Shown: positions 20,763-32,884, counted from the stretch's first letter. The stretch: 39,251 nucleotides of DNA from Euprymna scolopes (GCA_024364805.1 CM044487.1:48490141-48529391); one strand, 5' to 3'. Notes: a model not told the origin generated them from the letters alone. Numbers and translations are program-made.

Positions 20763-21420
20763 ATTTTTTTTTTACACAGTGATCACCACTTATCAAGGCC
20801 CGGAAGCCACTCAGGGATAAGGGTTATTGCAAGTACATTACGTTAGTGTGGAGATTTGATGAAGTGTTTTATTAAAGGGGCGGTTCATTAGGAATTTGTT
20901 AACATTGGACTTGAAGACATCCAAGGTGTAGTCCGGTGGGAAGCAGGCAGACAGAACAGAGTTCCACAGGCGTGCAGTACTAAGAAAGAAGCTATGTTCA
21001 TGGAATCCACGTTTTGATCTAGGCACAGATAAAGAGTGGGGGAAATTTTTCACAGTGGATTAGGCTAGACGGGTGTTTTTCGTGAAAGATTGGCGAGGGG
21101 GGACCAGAGATTGGAGTTCAGATGAGCACCTGCCATGGAAATAACGATAAAACAAGGATAGGCTCGCAACGTCTCTTCTGTGGGAGAGAGGTTGCAGGGT
21201 AGAGAAAAGGGCATCCCCCACTAAGCCACGAAGTCTATTTTGTATTCTATCAAGGCAGGATAGGCTGTTTTTAGCAGCTCCTGCCCAGATATGGCAACAG
21301 TACTCCATCTAAGGAGGCTGTCCTATCAGCAGGCGCAAAGTACTGCTGTATTGCCATTTGGTGAGTGGATCTGAACCATGCAGTAGTCTCTGGTGGGGCC
21401 TCTCGATGACATACTAGTGG
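20763..21420 (-). mobile_element. Jockey/CR1-like LINE, 5'-truncated, with poly-A tail
   Basis: On the minus strand the element ends in a poly-A run (plus-strand T run 20764-20773) after a 65-base untranslated tail. It lies inside the 160-bp satellite. The 5' boundary is not clear: coding similarity fades past 21360, while satellite resumes only at 21932. A matching target duplication was not found, so 21420-21931 may be additional unrelated DNA. Confidence 0.8.
20838..21360 (-). pseudogene. C-terminus of LINE reverse transcriptase protein
   Basis: The thumb-to-C-terminal region of the retrotransposon polymerase: MEYCCHIWAGAAKNSLSCLD, then LQPLSHRRDVASLSLFYRYF, HGRCSSEL, then RLWNSVLSACFPPDYTLDVF and FKSNVNKFL. 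These blocks are standard in jockey/CR1-type LINEs. A single frame covers 21308 to the TAA at 20838-20840, except for one TAA at 21060-21062; a further TAG sits just before MEYC. Few changes means this copy is younger than the other coding relics here. The polymerase core is absent because of 5' truncation. Confidence 0.87.
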
Positions 21421-21931
21421 GTAATTGTTACGGCTTTACCTTTTCGTGTGCTACAAAAAAAAAATCCAGTCTTGATTGTTCTTGGCACAACATTTAACAC
21501 AGACCTGACATTGTGTAGAAAAGTCTTGCAAAGAAAAAGAAATTCAACACAAGTTTTTTTTTCTGTTTAAAAGAAAAGCAAGAAAAAAAAAAGGTATTTA
21601 TTGCTGGTCGTTTCAACACCAAGCCACTGACACATATTTTTAAAGCTAACAGAATATGGTGGCATTCCCACTTTTCACTTTCTAAGACAATTAGCAGTTT
21701 TTTAGTCCACAACTATATATAACCAGATCTTATGGGTGTAATTTGTTTGACAGTTGATGGTCGTCCAACAATCTTGCAAATGTTCGGAGGAGTGACGAGT
21801 CTTGCATCTTGTTAAGACTTCCTTTCGTGTAGACACATGCATTCTCTCCTTTTTTTCTTTCTTTCTCCTTTCTTCTCCTTTGATCTTGATTGTCAGGACA
21901 ACACAAAAAAATACTATGCAAGGGAGTAACT
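21421..21931. other. Unassigned insert between LINE and resumed satellite
   Basis: Low-complexity A/T runs and no recognised protein. It is bounded by LINE-like sequence on the left and satellite on the right, so it is part of the insertion or a second one. Confidence 0.4.
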
Positions 21932-21975
21932 ATCAAAGTTATTATTTTAGTAAGGTGGGGGGGGCGATACAGTTT
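21932..21975 (+). repeat. Resumed piece of the 160-bp satellite
   Basis: The block tatcaaagttattattttag followed by a G-rich ggggcgata matches units at 20440-20650. Confidence 0.8.
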
Positions 21976-22095
21976 TAACAAAAGGACTAGAATAATATGA
22001 TGGTATCTTCAGTCATGCTTGACGCCCACAAAATGCCCAGCAGCAATAGATTACATATGAAAGATGCCGCTGTGGAATTTCCACATGTCTCGCTA

Positions 22096-22096
<1 letters not shown>

Positions 22097-22137
<41 letters not shown>
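22097..22137. repeat. ATT trinucleotide microsatellite
   Basis: About 13 units; it produces poly-Ile frames on both strands that are not genes. Confidence 0.95.
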
Positions 22138-22259
22138 GAAATAATGCTACACGTTGCATTTTCAGCTTTATATTGTGTAGACAGTTCTGAACACACAGTG
22201 ATTTTCAAATTATCACACAGTATTAATAAATCTATTATCTTTCTTCAATCATTATTGTG

Positions 22260-23183
22260 ATCAAATAAAGTAACTCATAAAATAGTCTCCGTCTAAAAAT
22301 CTCATGTAGTTACCACATTAGCAATATGGCGGTTAAATGCTTTTAATTTCATCCCATTAACCGCAAATCCTAACATATGAGAATTATGAAGATTCGAACG
22401 TGAGAAATTAAATATTAGTTCATTGCAAATTTAACTATTATAAAAGATAGGCGTTTTTACTCGGAATAGATTAGAGGGTGTCGCTTGGGAAATCGCTATT
22501 TGCTGTTAAATATAGCGACTAGATAAACAATATCGGTAGTTTGAATTTTCTCTGCAAACTTTCGATAGACGCATGTTTAATTAATCAATATTTCAATGTT
22601 TGATCTGACTGTTTAATGGTTTACGAATAATAATACGTTCCATTTTCTTTCGGAAATTTGTGAGATGATCTGGCTGAAATTTTGCACAGTCGTTAGTTAC
22701 GACAAGGTGCAGCGAGATAAATATCAGCGTTTCTGTTCAATGTAGAATTAAAGAGAAATAGTGATTAATACCACTTAATAGAGATTTGTATTTAATGCAA
22801 ACATGGTACAAATTTAACCATATTGAATAATCTATTTGGCATTAAACACTAATTCTTACTTAGTGGGATATAAGTGTTTAAATTAAATTAGCAAAAATGT
22901 TTAATTATTTTATATCTTACTAACTATATCTTACCTGGTTTTGTTCGGGGTGCACTAATGCCATGTGGATTTGTAAATATATTTTTGGCACATTATTAAA
23001 GTTATATATTTTTAATTTGCATTATTCCCAAAATTATTGTGTAAATAGAATATTAGGGAAATGTCATGTATAAATCACATATAGGTGAGAAGCACATATA
23101 CAGAAACATTTGAAATTGACACATAATATTAGTAAATTTATTGTTAACGTAATTATAGAAGAAATAGAATAACTCATGCTTAT
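22260..23183. other. AT-rich stretch, no feature recognised
   Basis: No frame with family resemblance and no clear repeat between the ATT microsatellite and the LTR element. Confidence 0.5.
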
Positions 23184-23188
23184 GTAAG

Positions 23189-23424
23189 TGTCGTGGACCA
23201 AGGTAAGGGATATAAAAGCAGACGCGAACTACAGGTTTAAGCAGAAAAATCTATTGTACAAGAAAATGAAATACAAAGGAAGGTTGTTAATACGTGTCTG
23301 ACTGGTAAGATAACAGTCTGTACTCTCGCGTTAATCGCGATAGTTGCCTCAAAGAAGAATTACCCTTTTGTTTATATAATTGTTAATATAGTCTCTTGTG
23401 TTGAATGGGTAACTACCCATAATA
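23189..23424 (-). repeat. 3' LTR of the Ty3/gypsy fossil
   Basis: Shares gcaggtttaagnagaaa, attgtacaagaaa and gaaatacanngnnaggttgt, in order, with 27964-28180. Confidence 0.88.
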
Positions 23425-26400
23425 CCCCTCCTTTCTAGCTTTTTGTTCAGCAAGTAGTACTTAGTGTTTTACTTTTTGGATGTATGGTTAAAGGATTCGT
23501 AAATTTCCCTTTCTTCACCAATTGGCGTCGTTCTGGAAACGCTGGAAGTGGTTTAATATGTCAGAAATCATCTCGATGATCTCTTTTCCGTGAGGTGAAT
23601 AGCTTGAATCTTACAATCAGCATTTTTTTCATTCGATTGAGGTGTATTTGATGCGTCAATTTAGGGTCTGGAATAATTTCCAAGTCTCTTGTCTATTGTA
23701 GCTAATTCCCACCCCCCAAATTTGCTATTTTTAAAGTTTTATGGAGAACATTTTTCCTCCTGGAACATAGTGTTTATTAAGTTATTAAGCACGATCGAGG
23801 CCCTTAACTTTGTTTGTTTTCCTAACAGTTTTTTTTTAAGACGGGTCTTCCGCTGAAGCATAGTCTATGCTAGGGATAATGTTGATGGTGTGTAAGGATT
23901 AGGTGTGATCTTATAAACCTGTAGAAACCGTAGTAATACCGTTTCTGTAGGTGCGTTGCAATTTTTTCTGAGGGCTGGTTTTTGTGTAGATGAAAATTTC
24001 AGCCATCCCATTAGACCGTGCATGGTAGTAAGGAAGCCGTGCCATGATAAATTTGGAATGTCTCTAACTTCCCTTTCGGAACCTAGATGTAGATTGCGTC
24101 CCGTTCTTACTTAATAAGCAGTCGACAACTTCAAATAAAACAAATAGTTAATGGAGAAAATTAAGTAATACAAATCTTGCATGCGAAATCTACATGAATT
24201 GAAGACCAGGGTTTGTTTGCTTGTTTTGGGTCACGGTTTTAAAGTGATTGGAGATGCCTTTGCCGTTAAATCACAACCCTTGTATTATTCGACTATGTTT
24301 TTAATGTGGCCAATATATACTACGTATGAGACTCTTCATTCGGTTTATTTCAGGGTGATCCATATAATGATCTTTCGTTATTCTCTTTGTAATGGTTTTG
24401 GTATTACAGTCCTATCGCTATATGTTAGAACATCATTGAACAAAGAAAAATTGTTATGAACTTTCTAGTCATTTTTTTCGATTTTCTGTTTTATAGCACT
24501 AATAAATTAGCCTTTTGTGCCAGGCATTTAATTTCAGGTAATAAGATTGCACATTGTGGATTTCATTTCGCTATCAGTATATATAGAAGCAATTACAGAG
24601 TTCTGGAGAGGTTCGATCTTGAAAGTCTGTCCATATGTCCAATCTAATTGGGGGATTGATGCTCTAACTTAAAATAGTAATTAGACAAAATAGTGCACTA
24701 TCTCAGCAGTTTGTTTACTGTGTAAACGCATAACTCTTTCTTTGACTAAAATATGGTTAATAAAGATCTATGATCGGTTCAGTATAAATGAACTGTCTGT
24801 GATAATATCGAGAGAACTTTATAACTGCTTTCACGATCTGTGCTTTTCTCCTGGAAGCAGAGACCTTGACGTGCGTTCAGTCGCTTTTCTAAATCCTGTC
24901 GATATTTTCTGTAAGATAAAAGCCTCTACAACACTTCAATAAAGTAATATTTTTAAGCCGGCACATCCTTAATCGTAGTGCCCCTTTCCGAATACGGTCT
25001 TCTACCATGTTTGTCGATGCCCTAAGTATTTTATTTCTTTCATGAATAAATTACATTTTCTTTTTTTTCTCTTCAAATGCAAAATTATGTATTTGAGAGA
25101 ATACCTTGTGGACATATTGTCGATGTTGTTCGGTTTTATGATATAATCCAGGTATGATATCGCGAAATCAAGGTCGCTCAAAGTATCCATAATTTTCTGA
25201 AAAATGGTGGGCGTTACTTGGACTACATACGCTGACTTTGCGAATTTGAATAACCTCTTACTGGTGTAAATACAAAACAACTTCGAGCAATTTTCCTCAA
25301 CAGGAATCCGAAGATATGCGTCGCTCAGATTAATTTTAGAGAAGATTTTTCCCCTGGTTTTCTGTGATGAAAAATTCTTCATGGCTAAGAAATGGTTAAT
25401 TATAATCTTTAATCACCGAGTTTAAACCCAGACTGAAGTTAGAAAAAAAACGCGAATTACTTTTGACATAGGCGGTAGGGGTGGCCCATTGATTGAATTC
25501 AACTTTTGATAGAATGCCTGTTTTTCTAGTCCTAGAAGTTCCTCATTTTTTCTACAATGAGGCGAACTGTACATTTTTTACTTGTATACTGGTTTCGTAT
25601 TCTGTTTGAGTTCGAATATGGCTAACATTTTATTTGCATTTTAGGGACACTTTCTTTTAATTTTAATTTAGATTTTAGTTGCACAACATAAAAGTTTCGA
25701 CATTTTGATTAAACGTATTTATGGGCAAATCCCACACACTGAAATGTTACATAAAATCTGTTCCACAGATGTTTTTGTGTTTCTTAATGCGAAGATTTAA
25801 TTTCTTTTGTCGTATCGTTAAATATAGTATTAGTAATTAATTTACCTTCAAAATTTATTTTCGAGCCAGTCACATATTTCCGTATATTTTTTTCTTTTTT
25901 GTCTTTTTTCTTTTGTTCTAGTGTGACGTACCGGATTTTTAATTTCATTCTTTGCTCTGCAAGTTGTCAGTTTATTGTACGGTATGGACAATTCTTATCT
26001 CATTTTAGAGTACCACATCAATAACATGAACTTAGTGATGACTTATTTTTTATCGAGTCAATTATCTTCTTTTTTTATATGCCGGAAGAATAACGTTCTT
26101 TGTTTTCTATTTTTTCTGGAAAATAAGATTTAGACTTTTTATGCATCTTTCTTCCGTATGTCACACCGGGTTCTTCAATGTTTTTAGAATCCTTTTTATG
26201 TGAATCATTTCTTGGCAGTCTTCGGTTAACGGTGTCAAGTTTGGCTCGCTTTATTGTTGTGTCAGAACTGTGTACTGAATTACAGAGTCTTTTGATGATA
26301 CCAATCCTTGCATGTATATCAAGCATATGCAATCATCAGGACACGTGTTCTTAATACTTGTTGATTATTGATGCAAGTGTTAAACAGTCTAGTCCAGTTA

Positions 26401-27963
26401 AATTAAGACATTTCCAGTGTTTCTGAAATAATGATGTTTTCCGGCAGAAAGTTTTCTTAAAGGTTTTACGGTTTAAGAAAAAGCTGGCTATTGTTTTCAA
26501 AGTGTAATTGTTATGGTCTGTGCATCCAAGTTTTAAAGGAATTCAACTGACCTTTTCAGAGTCCGCTTATCGGAAAAACCAATGTTATACAGGTCCCCAT
26601 ACTTTGTTAAGTACGAGGAAACAATTCTGTATTCGTCTGGAGCGTATATGTATTGTTTGTAGTGATTGCCTTTCGTGAAAATTCGATGTTACTTTCTATA
26701 ACTTGATTTTTCTGATTAAAAGCTTTTAATAATAAATCTGCTTTCTCTTGCTGTTCCAGTAGCGTCTGCTTTTGTTCCTGCTGTGCATGTAACAGAGATT
26801 GGAATCTTTCTTCCATTTTCTATTGTTGTTTTCTGTGGTTCTATCGTTAGCCGAGTTTTTCGTTTTCTTACCGTTTCTGTTGTTTTCTCACCTGATATTT
26901 TAACAATTCAGTCTGGTTCTCTTTGTTTTTTATTTGCTGCAAATTCCTCTGAAGTTTCCAGATGTGTGAAAGCGGACTTTAGATCCTCCGTTGTTTCTTA
27001 TTCTCTTTTAATAAAAGGGGATAATAGTTTAAACGTGTGAAAAGGAATAATTTACTGTTTTTCATGTAGCTTTTTTTCTTAACGCTCAACACAATGTAGG
27101 TCTTGGGTTAAAAAAATAATTACAACTCTCAATTAAATTTCACTGTTTTGTTTTAGCAAAAAAAGTTAACATTAAATTTTTGTCGCAGCATTTAATTTTG
27201 TGTTTTAATGTTTGTTTGTTTCTTTGTTTTGTTTTTTGTTTAACGGAATATCAACCCTTTTCAGGTTATTTAATGCCGAATCCAGTGATTTTGAAGAACA
27301 ATTTTTTAATAGAATATATTTGTTTTTTAAAGTCGGTTTCTATTTAACCCATAGTTGGGACCCTAACAGAGTGGACCTGGGATCAATGGCAATTAAAGGG
27401 TAGCTCCACACTCCCCGCAGCCCGCAAGATGGGGCCTCACCATCGGATATACTTGAAGGTCATATCCAGGACCGTGTCTTTGAATGAAAAGCTAAATATA
27501 AAAACAAAACTGAGAAAAGTTTAGTTTAAAAAAACAACTTATGAATGTTCTATTTATAACTTTTTACCCATAAATATTTTTTAGTTGTTACGGTGAAATT
27601 AAAGTTGGTGATTTCTTGAACCAAGCCTTCAGAATCTAGTCGAGTTCAGCGAAACTTTCAGAGTTGCTTACTAGTTCGTAAAATGTGTTTTCTACATCCG
27701 GTTTCTACAGTACCCACATTTTCAATGATGAGTTACTAATGTTTTTGAATACTATTTCGTCTCAAACTCTATTTTGCTGAGGGGGTGGGTCCTTTGAAAT
27801 GCCATGTTGTTAGTTCGAATAAAGTTGTTCTTGAAGACTGATATATTTTAAATTTGATTTGTACACGTTCATTCTCAAATCTTTATTGTCAGTTGTTGTA
27901 ACTACACTGAAGTATTTAAAAGTTTGTTTTACCTTAATGAGTGCTGGATCACTCACTTCCACC

Positions 27964-28180
27964 TCTTGTGGACCGAGAAAGGGAAAATTAGAGGGGAAGA
28001 GCAGGTTTAAGTAGAAATAATATATTGTACAAGAAAGTGAAATACAGCGACAGGTTGTCGATACTTTCCGAATAACCGCTCAAGCACTCTCTAGTATCGA
28101 GTTAGACCGCGATATTTCCCACACGAGAGTATTAGAGTTAGCAGAGTCCATTACGAGTGAATGGGTTAGTCCTCATAACA
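27964..28180 (-). repeat. 5' LTR of the Ty3/gypsy fossil
   Basis: Partner of the repeat at 23189-23424. On the minus strand it starts TGTTATGAGG and is slightly shorter than its partner. Confidence 0.88.
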
Positions 28181-28185
28181 GTAAG

Positions 28186-28735
28186 GGAGATAACTTTTAT
28201 TATAATGTTCTAATTTAAGATATTTTTCATTTTGAATTATGCTTAGAAATTAAGCCATCCTCTACAAAAAGATAAATGATTTTCATCTCAATGATAAAGT
28301 CTTGAGATATTATTATTATTTTTCACGCCTGTTTTCATCCGAACTATAATATGAATTTTAAAGGGCTATTTAGTTTTTAAAAATCCAAAGAATTTATTAG
28401 TATTAGTATTTGATGATAACGAAAATAGCGAAATTGGGGAAGAGTAATATGGCTTCCATCTATAGAGTTTGCTGCAGAACGACAGATGACTTCTTTGGGA
28501 AAATTATATTTACTATGAATTTAATCAAATTACAGTTTTTCTCCAATTTATTAAAATATTTATTTGAGTATAAAAGATAGCACTAAAACTATGTTAAATG
28601 TGTCATTATTGAATAATCTCAGATAACCCTAAAATAAGTTCATATAAATATGCATATATTTTTACACTTCAACAGATTTCTTTAGCATCTTAATTTCTAG
28701 TACATAAATTTATGAATAGCTATTGATATGAAATA
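28186..28735. other. AT-rich spacer
   Basis: Nothing recognised between the LTR element and the TA repeat with assembly gap. Confidence 0.5.
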
Positions 28736-28736
28736 A

Positions 28737-28842
28737 TATATATATATATATATATATATATNNNNNNNNNNNNNNNNNNNNNNNNNNNNNNNNNNNNNNN
28801 NNNNNNNNNNNNNNNNNNNNNNNNNNNNNNNNNNNNNNNNNN
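28737..28842. other. TA microsatellite running into an 81-base assembly gap
   Basis: TA repeat at 28737-28761, then unknown bases (N) at 28762-28842. The true repeat length is unresolved. Confidence 0.98.
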
Positions 28843-28859
28843 GGTGTCACGATTAACAC

Positions 28860-28945
28860 CAGTCGACAGATTCGAACTCGGCTACACAATCCATCTCTGG
28901 CTCGATTAGCAAAGAACGTATCCATTCGGATACCATTAACCGCGT
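28860..28945 (-). repeat. tRNA-like (SINE head or tRNA pseudogene)
   Basis: On the minus strand an A-box-like ggttaatggt (28941-28932) is followed by a B-box-like gagttcgaatc (28879-28869). The spacing of about 63 bases exceeds that of a standard tRNA but suits a long variable arm. Between them is tttgctaatc, like a Ser-GCT anticodon loop. Acceptor-stem pairing and a full T stem are not evident, so it is more likely a tRNA-derived SINE head or pseudogene than a working tRNA. Confidence 0.4.
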
Positions 28946-29033
28946 GAAATAACGTTGAATTTAAACATTTTAATTTTAAATGTTCTTTACGTCAGTCAGA
29001 CAGTGATCTAATCGTTATACGATGATCTATTAT

Positions 29034-29086
29034 TAAATAATAATTATCCATTACATTATATATATATAAAATGTAATGAATAATTA
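29034..29086. repeat. Near-perfect 18-bp inverted repeat with TA loop
   Basis: ataattatccattacatt and its downstream partner aatgtaatgaataattat pair at 17 of 18 positions around a short TA-rich loop. It could form a hairpin or cruciform; no element association is seen. Confidence 0.75.
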
Positions 29087-29089
29087 TCA

Positions 29090-30310
29090 TTTAATTATAA
29101 ATAAATATGTGATATATGTGTATGCGTGTGTGTGAAAAAAACCTTTATACATGATTTAAGGGTTTTATTCATATAATATAAGAAACTCAGACCCAAAACG
29201 AACAACAATAAACTGAAACCTCTTTATCCAAACACTTACAGCATTCTAAACATACATTCACTGCTTACGATAAGATGATTCAATCGCGTCTTAGCTACCA
29301 TAAATAATAATAATACATAATAAATAAGTCAACAAGAAATTAAGATAAAACACAGAGAAGAAAATAAATAAATAAAATAAATAGATATAAAAATGTAATA
29401 AAAATTAATAAAATAATTAATAAAATATATGCATTCACAGTCATACAGGTGTGTGAACAGGTGTATATATACGTGTATGCATATGTGCATACATATACGT
29501 GTGTGCATGTACGTGTGCGAGCTTATGTATATTGACGTATACACTTAAGCAATGGAACCAACCAACTAAATATGTAGTTACCTCTTTAAGCCAGCTCATT
29601 ATCCAAGACGGGTGTAAACTCCGCATAAACACAGTACATATTAATGTTGAATAGGTAAGGACAACGTCGAAAAATATCAGATGTGGGTGCACACATGCAA
29701 AGGATTGTGCGATTGCTGGGCGATAACGTCAATCGACATTCAGATCAATAGTTGGATTCGTGGAAAATGACCAAAACGAAAACAATTCGACATCCTACAT
29801 CTTAACTTGGATTGGAGAAGAACAATCGAATTCTGATTCATAAAATGTGAATAAAAGAAGGCTGATAACGAAGAGAAGTGAGAATGATAGAGAATGCAAA
29901 GAGATGTGTTGCATTTCGTCTTTTATTTCACATATCGTCCGCCTTCCTTTTTATGTCAAACTCACATGGATAAGCTTAAATAAAATATATTGTTTTTATT
30001 TATATGATTAGTTGTTGTGCATTTGAAAAACAAGAGAAACAACCAAAAAAGTGTATATGATTTCGCACGCGTTTGACAAAAATGCATCTAGAAATTATAT
30101 AGACAAAAACATGTTACAAAAACATAATAAATCTGCTATCCGACTATATAACGTAAACACTCAAGTACACTATTGTAACTAATCATTCGTGCACATGAAA
30201 TAACTATAATAATTTCTAACAATGCGTGATATTTATTACAATTCGTATTCTGGAAATTGATTTCAGATCTCGAGCGTTACTGTCGCTGAAGCTTGACTTT
30301 TAGCCGCCGA
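29090..30310. other. AT-rich stretch without genes
   Basis: Two minus-strand frames near 29329-29692 are low-complexity His/Tyr/Ile translations of alternating purine-pyrimidine DNA (29450-29540). I see no gene here. Confidence 0.5.
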
Positions 30311-30329
30311 TATGATCAATAAATTAATA

Positions 30330-31197
30330 AATCTATATCTATCAATCTATCTATATATCTGTGTGTGTACATTTCCCTACGCAATAAATCTGTCAATTTT
30401 AAGTCTACAGACTCGAAATTTCATATACAGGGTAGTGAGATTTGGGAAAATCTTTGTGGTTGGTTTTCGACCAGACATTTTGCTGGTAAGGGGGTCAAAG
30501 TTCAACGATTTTACCTTTAAGAACTTTACCAAACTCCTCCGACAATTTTGGGTCTAAACACTTGAAATTTTAGATATAGATTCTTTAGACATGAATCTAA
30601 GGTAATGACTTAGTTTGAGCCCAAAACAATAAATATTAAAGGGTCATAATAGGGGTCAAATTAAAAAAGAAATTGACCTCTGCAGTCCCTACAAAATTAC
30701 TCAACAATTTCTGGTCTAAACATTTATAATTTGACATAAAGGGTATTCAGAGATAGGGCAAACTTTTTCATCAGTTTAGGTCGAAAATTTCTAGTTACCA
30801 ATATATAAATGTATGTATATATGTTTGCATGTCTGCCTAAAAATTTCGACAGAGGCGACGAATATTACCAAGATCAGTATCGTTTTGAAGCTCGACCCTT
30901 CAAACGACAAATATTGAAAAATTGGCTAAAAACATTAAAATCTTCACCTTCAATTGGGCACTTTTCTACACTTTTCTACTCTTTTCGCCGATATTTTTGT
31001 AAGGCATCCTCTTCTTTTGATTGCCAAGCCATCACCTATGTCAATTCCGGTTTGGCCGTGATCGTAACAGCAAAGACGTCAGGTTTTTTTCGTTCTTTTT
31101 CTCCTTCGCAGTACGAGTTCGAGCCTGCCTTTCTACTACCACTTTTTTTTTAACATACACCCCCAAACACCCGAGCAACGCCGGGCTGAGATGCTAG
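30330..31197 (+). mobile_element. Helitron-like non-autonomous unit 1
   Basis: Contains acatttccctac, aattttaagtctacagactc, cgaaatttcatatacaggg, ggtcaaagttcaacgat and later a second module with attaccaagatcagtatcg and gcaaagacgtcagg. It ends cacccgagcaacgccggg, then ctgagatgctag, next to T. A GC hairpin a few bases before CTAG with a following T is a typical Helitron 3' end. No RepHel protein is encoded, so it would depend on another element. The class is an inference. Confidence 0.65.
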
Positions 31198-31217
31198 TAT
31201 ATATATAAAAGTGAACG

Positions 31218-31261
<44 letters not shown>

Positions 31262-31860
31262 AGTGTGTGCGTCTGTGTACATTTTCCAACGCAATAACTC
31301 AGTCAATTTTAAGTCTACAGACTCGAAATTTCATATACAGGGTACTGAGATTTGTGAAAATCTATGGGATCGGTTTTCGGCCAGAAAATTGGCTATTAAG
31401 GGGTCAAAGTTCCACGATTTGACCTTTGTAGAACTCTACCAAACTCCTCCGCAAATTTTGGGTCTAAACACTTGAAATTTTAGATATAGGTTCCTTGGAC
31501 ATGGATCTAACTTAAGCGATGGATATTACCAAGATCAGTATCGCTTTGAAGTTTGACCTTTCAGACGACAAATATCGAAAAATTGGCTAAAAACACCTAT
31601 ATCTTCATCTTCAACTGGGCACTTTTCTACAGGGGGTCGCTTTTTTCGCCGATATGTTCGAAAGTCTAGTCTTTTCGATTGTCTAGCCAACGTCAATTTC
31701 GGTTTGGCGGTGTTCGTAACAGCAAAGACGTCAGGGTTTTTTCCTGTTCTTTTCCTCCTTTGAGGTACGGGTTCGAGCCTGCCTTTCTACTACCACTTTC
31801 TTTTTGTTTTGCTCAACATACACCTCCAAACATCCGAGCAATGCCGGGGTGAGATGCTAG
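31198..31860 (+). mobile_element. Helitron-like non-autonomous unit 2
   Basis: Starts tatatatataaaagtgaacg directly after CTAG of unit 1, contains a GT microsatellite at 31220-31260, then the same module order as unit 1 with one internal stretch missing. It ends catccgagcaatgccgggg...gatgctag. Confidence 0.65.
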
Positions 31861-32445
31861 TATATCTATAAAAGTGAACGTGTTTGTGTGTTTGTGTGTG
31901 TCTATGTCTGTGTGTGTGTCTGTGTACATTTCTCTAAGCAATAACTCTATCAAGTTTAAGTCTACAGACTCGAAATTTCATATACAGGATAGTGAGATTT
32001 GGGAATATCCTTGTGAGCGGTTTTCGACCAGAAAGTTGGCTGTTAAGGGGTCAAAGTTCAACGATTTGGCCTTTGAGAACTCCTCCGCCAATTTTGGGTC
32101 TAAACACTTGATATTTTAGATATAGGTTCCTTGGACAGTGATCTTACTTAATAACTTGATTCGAGCCCAAAACAATAGATGTTCAGAGGTTATATTATTA
32201 GTCAAAGTTTTAAAAAAATTTGACCTCTGCGGTCTCTACCGAATTAATCAGACAATTTCTAATATAAACATTTGAAATTTGACATAAAGGGTATTCAAAA
32301 GTAGAGCAAGCTTTTTAATCGGTTTGGCTCGAAAATTTTTACTTACCAATACGTGTTCGAGCTTGCCTTCCTACTACCACTCTTTTTTTTTTTTTTGTTT
32401 AACATACACCTCCAAACACCGGAGAACGCCGGGCTGAAATGCTTG
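31861..32445 (+). mobile_element. Helitron-like non-autonomous unit 3
   Basis: Begins with tatatctataaaagtgaacg after CTAG of unit 2. It keeps the first module and most of the second half but lacks the gcaaagacgtcagg module. It ends acaccggagaacgccggg...atgcttg, where CTTG replaces CTAG. Confidence 0.62.
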
Positions 32446-32850
32446 TATATCTATATATCTATAAATGTGAAATTTCTGTCTGTCTGTCTGTTTGTCAATC
32501 TGTGTACATTTCCCTACGCAATAACTCTGTCAATTTTAAGTCTACAGACTCGAAATTTCATATACAGGGTAGTGAGATTTGGAAAAATCTTTGTAATCGG
32601 TTTTCGGCGAGGAATTTGGCTTTTTATGCGTCAATGTTCAACGATGTGACCTTTGAGAAGTCTACCAAACTCCTCCGACAATTTTGTGTCTAAACACTTG
32701 AAATTTTAGATATATTAAGCGGTCATAATAGGGGTCAAATTAAAAAAAATGTGACCGCTTCGGTCTCTACCAAATTATTCAGCCAATTTTTGGTCTAAAC
32801 ATTTGAAATTTTAAATAATATCTATTCAGACATAGGGCAAGCTTTTTTTT
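32446..32850 (+). mobile_element. Helitron-like non-autonomous unit 4, 3'-truncated
   Basis: Starts tatatctatatatctataaa after unit 3 and carries the first module. It stops near gggcaagctttttt at about 32850 without a hairpin end. The Tc1/mariner-type element starts 35 bases later. Confidence 0.6.
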
Positions 32851-32884
32851 TATCAAATAATTGAAGCAATATAAATGAAAGTTA

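Larger units (their letters stand above)
23189..28180 (-). mobile_element. Ty3/gypsy LTR retrotransposon fossil, about 5.0 kb
   Basis: Two direct repeats of 217-237 bp (23189-23424 and 27964-28180) bound the element. The pentamer gtaag lies immediately outside both ends (23184-23188 and 28181-28185), the 5-bp target duplication of LTR elements. Coding is on the minus strand: gag-like Gln/Glu-rich coiled coil near 26600-26820, then reverse transcriptase near 25000-25510 with WATPTAYV, FSKINLSDAYLRIPVEE and LDFAISYLDYI motifs of the Ty3/gypsy type. A purine tract (minus strand) adjoins the 3' LTR at 23425-23437. The copy is heavily broken and the two LTRs are well diverged, so it is old. Confidence 0.92.

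Noticed and set aside
24181-24942. Three plus-strand open frames
   Set aside because: They lie antisense within the Ty3/gypsy fossil and show no independent resemblance.
29329-29692. His/Tyr-rich membrane-like peptides on the minus strand
   Set aside because: They come from alternating purine-pyrimidine low-complexity DNA with no domain.
31221-31475. Cys-Val-rich peptide genes in the Helitron-like array
   Set aside because: They arise from the GT microsatellite and recur, shifted, in each repeat unit.
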